From NCBI GenBank assembly GCA_020625635.1, contig JAHLBL010000105.1, positions 1 through 6,146 on the forward strand: a stretch of DNA of 6,146 bases, given 5' to 3'. The translations under genes and the position numbers were made by a program. Under the pieces are notes generated by a model, which did not search any database, was not told where the DNA came from, and saw nothing but the letters and a program-made list of their open reading frames with translations. The DNA is from a bacterium. Its GTDB lineage: Bacteria; Bacillota; Clostridia; Oscillospirales; Acutalibacteraceae. Shown piece by piece: positions 4,835-6,146 of this stretch. The stretch's first letter is position 1; every line of letters begins with the position of its first letter.

Positions 4835-6132
4835 TATATTTTTTCGGGCAATTTGCCGCGTGTACTCTGGATATTAACCCCGCTTGAAAGGTTATCTTTT
4901 ATATAGGCGATGAGTTCCTTGGTGATAATCTCTCCGGGAACTATCAGCGGGATTCCCGGCGGATAAGCCCACACATACTCAGCGCTGACTCTGTTTAACG
5001 AACTGTCGAGCACAGCGTACTCATAGCTTGTCGACAGTTCACTTGCCTTTTCGGGCAGATCTGGCAGCTTAATCGGAGAACACTTGGCTTCAATCAAAGC
5101 TGAGTCAATCCGAATCAGAGCTTTTGCAAGCTTATTATAGTTTGAATAATCGTCACAAGAGGAAAGCACCAAGACAATATAGTACCTGCATGCCATTTCA
5201 ACCTCTATGTTGTAATCTGATCTCAGTTTATTCGCAAGTTCAACACCGCTGATATTGCTGTAACCCGTAAAAATGACCAGCTTATAAATATCGCCGTAGT
5301 CGAGAATTTTAAGGCGATTCAGAACATCACATTTTTTTATAAGCTTATCACGTTCATTTAATAGCTTCAAATTGTTCGGTTTATAGCTGAGGCACTCGTC
5401 AATCGAACACATCAGAATATATGACGGGCTGGAGGTTTGGATCATTGAAAGCTTGATTCTGTATTCTTCCGCGCTTATAAGCGTGCCGCTTACATGAGCA
5501 AGCGCGCATTGAGTGAGAGCGGGAAGCGTTTTGTGCAAGCTCATTACAGTAATATCAGCGAATTGGGCAAGCTCAGTAAGGTCCGCTCCGTGAGCAGCGT
5601 CAAGCAAGACGGGAATTCCGTACTTATGAGCAAGCTCGCAAATATCACAGTTTTCCGATATAACTCCTTCATATGTCGGAGAAGTAATAACTATCAGCTT
5701 AGGCTTAACACTTAGTATTTTTTCTTCAAGCTTCTTGACATTGATTGCTTTAAATATGCCGTATTTATCAATTTCAGGAACAATATACTCGGCGTTCGCC
5801 CCGGCGAGCTCGACTCCGTTATACACTGACTTATGACAATTTCTCGCCATAAGCACGGTATCTCCGCGCTTGACAGCCGTTAAAATTCCCGCAAGAATAC
5901 CTACTGTAGAGCCGTTAACAAGAATAAAAGAATGGTCGGATTTGTAGATTTTTTTTGCTTTATCCTCAATTTCTTTTAATATCCCATCGGGAGATTGAAG
6001 ATTGTCGAAGCCTTCAACCTCGGTAATATCCAAATCATACGGCAGTTTGTTACCGAGCAGCTTGGTGTTTCGCTTATGACCGGGCATATGAAACGGTATA
6101 CGGTTGTATTTTTTCAGCTTATCGTAAAGCAT
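4822..6132 (-). CDS. Orn/Lys/Arg decarboxylase family PLP enzyme, short form
   Basis: Fold-type I PLP-dependent decarboxylase of the group containing Bacillus SpeA and YaaO; members decarboxylate arginine, lysine or ornithine to agmatine, cadaverine or putrescine. The substrate cannot be read from the sequence. Landmarks are FHMPGHKRN at residues 14-22, NGSTVGI at 73-79, ARNCHKSV at 96-103 (His100 likely stacks on PLP), DAAHGA at 178-183 (Asp178 contacts the pyridine nitrogen) and SLHKT at 198-202 with Schiff-base Lys201. The small C-terminal domain carries the conserved YPPGIPLIVPGE at 390-401. At 436 residues it is shorter than the roughly 480-490 of SpeA/YaaO, though all motifs are present. 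ATG at 6132 has GGAG ten bases upstream, but the frame stays open to the window edge and homologues usually have several more residues before the LYD motif, so the real start may lie beyond base 6146. Confidence 0.88.
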   Translation of the reverse strand: MLYDKLKKYNRIPFHMPGHKRNTKLLGNKLPYDLDITEVEGFDNLQSPDGILKEIEDKAKKIYKSDHSFILVNGSTVGILAGILTAVKRGDTVLMARNCHKSVYNGVELAGANAEYIVPEIDKYGIFKAINVKKLEEKILSVKPKLIVITSPTYEGVISENCDICELAHKYGIPVLLDAAHGADLTELAQFADITVMSLHKTLPALTQCALAHVSGTLISAEEYRIKLSMIQTSSPSYILMCSIDECLSYKPNNLKLLNERDKLIKKCDVLNRLKILDYGDIYKLVIFTGYSNISGVELANKLRSDYNIEVEMACRYYIVLVLSSCDDYSNYNKLAKALIRIDSALIEAKCSPIKLPDLPEKASELSTSYEYAVLDSSLNRVSAEYVWAYPPGIPLIVPGEIITKELIAYIKDNLSSGVNIQSTRGKLPEKIYCQS

Positions 6133-6146
6133 CAGGAGTTTTCTCC

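Noticed and set aside
4828..4850. Plus-strand TTGACA as a promoter
   Set aside because: No -10-like hexamer lies 16-18 bases downstream and no plus-strand gene follows; it is the other half of the inverted repeat.
6133..6146. GGAG-AAAA-CTCC mini-hairpin before the decarboxylase gene
   Set aside because: Only four base pairs, and the window ends there, so neither the leader nor the true start codon can be judged.

Overview
The window reads as chromosomal DNA from a spore-forming clostridial Firmicute, probably of the Ruminococcaceae/Oscillospiraceae type. The evidence is a pro-sigma-K gene, a CwlD-type spore-cortex amidase, and a SCIFF peptide with its radical SAM maturase, a pair that is near-universal in Clostridia. 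Base composition is moderately AT-rich, and all eight genes lie on the minus strand. I saw no mobile element, CRISPR array, tRNA or rRNA.

In transcription order (high to low coordinates) the layout is as follows. An Orn/Lys/Arg-decarboxylase-family PLP enzyme (6132-4822) comes first, and its true start may lie beyond the edge. A 67-nt gap follows with a strong sigma-A promoter, then the 50-residue SCIFF peptide gene (4754-4602), which is too short for a standard ORF list. A structured, terminator-like spacer separates it from the SCIFF maturase (4530-3166). A 57-nt spacer, largely occupied by a long inverted repeat, leads to pro-sigma-K (3108-2401). Then come a YgjP-type zinc metallopeptidase (2404-1862), exodeoxyribonuclease III (1850-1098), a YaiI/YqxD-family protein (1101-655), and the 5' 205 codons of a CwlD-like amidase (615 to the window edge).

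The window appears to hold two functional blocks. The first is a RiPP module, precursor plus maturase. The second is a tightly packed run from sigK to cwlD in which sigK/ygjP and exoA/yqxD share ATGA stop-start overlaps. It joins sporulation control, a protease, DNA repair and spore-wall maturation.

The points most worth a second look are: a SCIFF peptide with seven rather than six cysteines and Gly where I recall the thioether-accepting Thr; a 16-nt stem that buries the sigK ribosome-binding site and start; and a similar but weaker hairpin over the cwlD ribosome-binding site whose loop carries a sigma-E-like -10 box (CATACATT). The last two suggest, as inference only, that read-through mRNA from upstream genes is kept silent while sporulation-specific transcripts lack the 5' arm.
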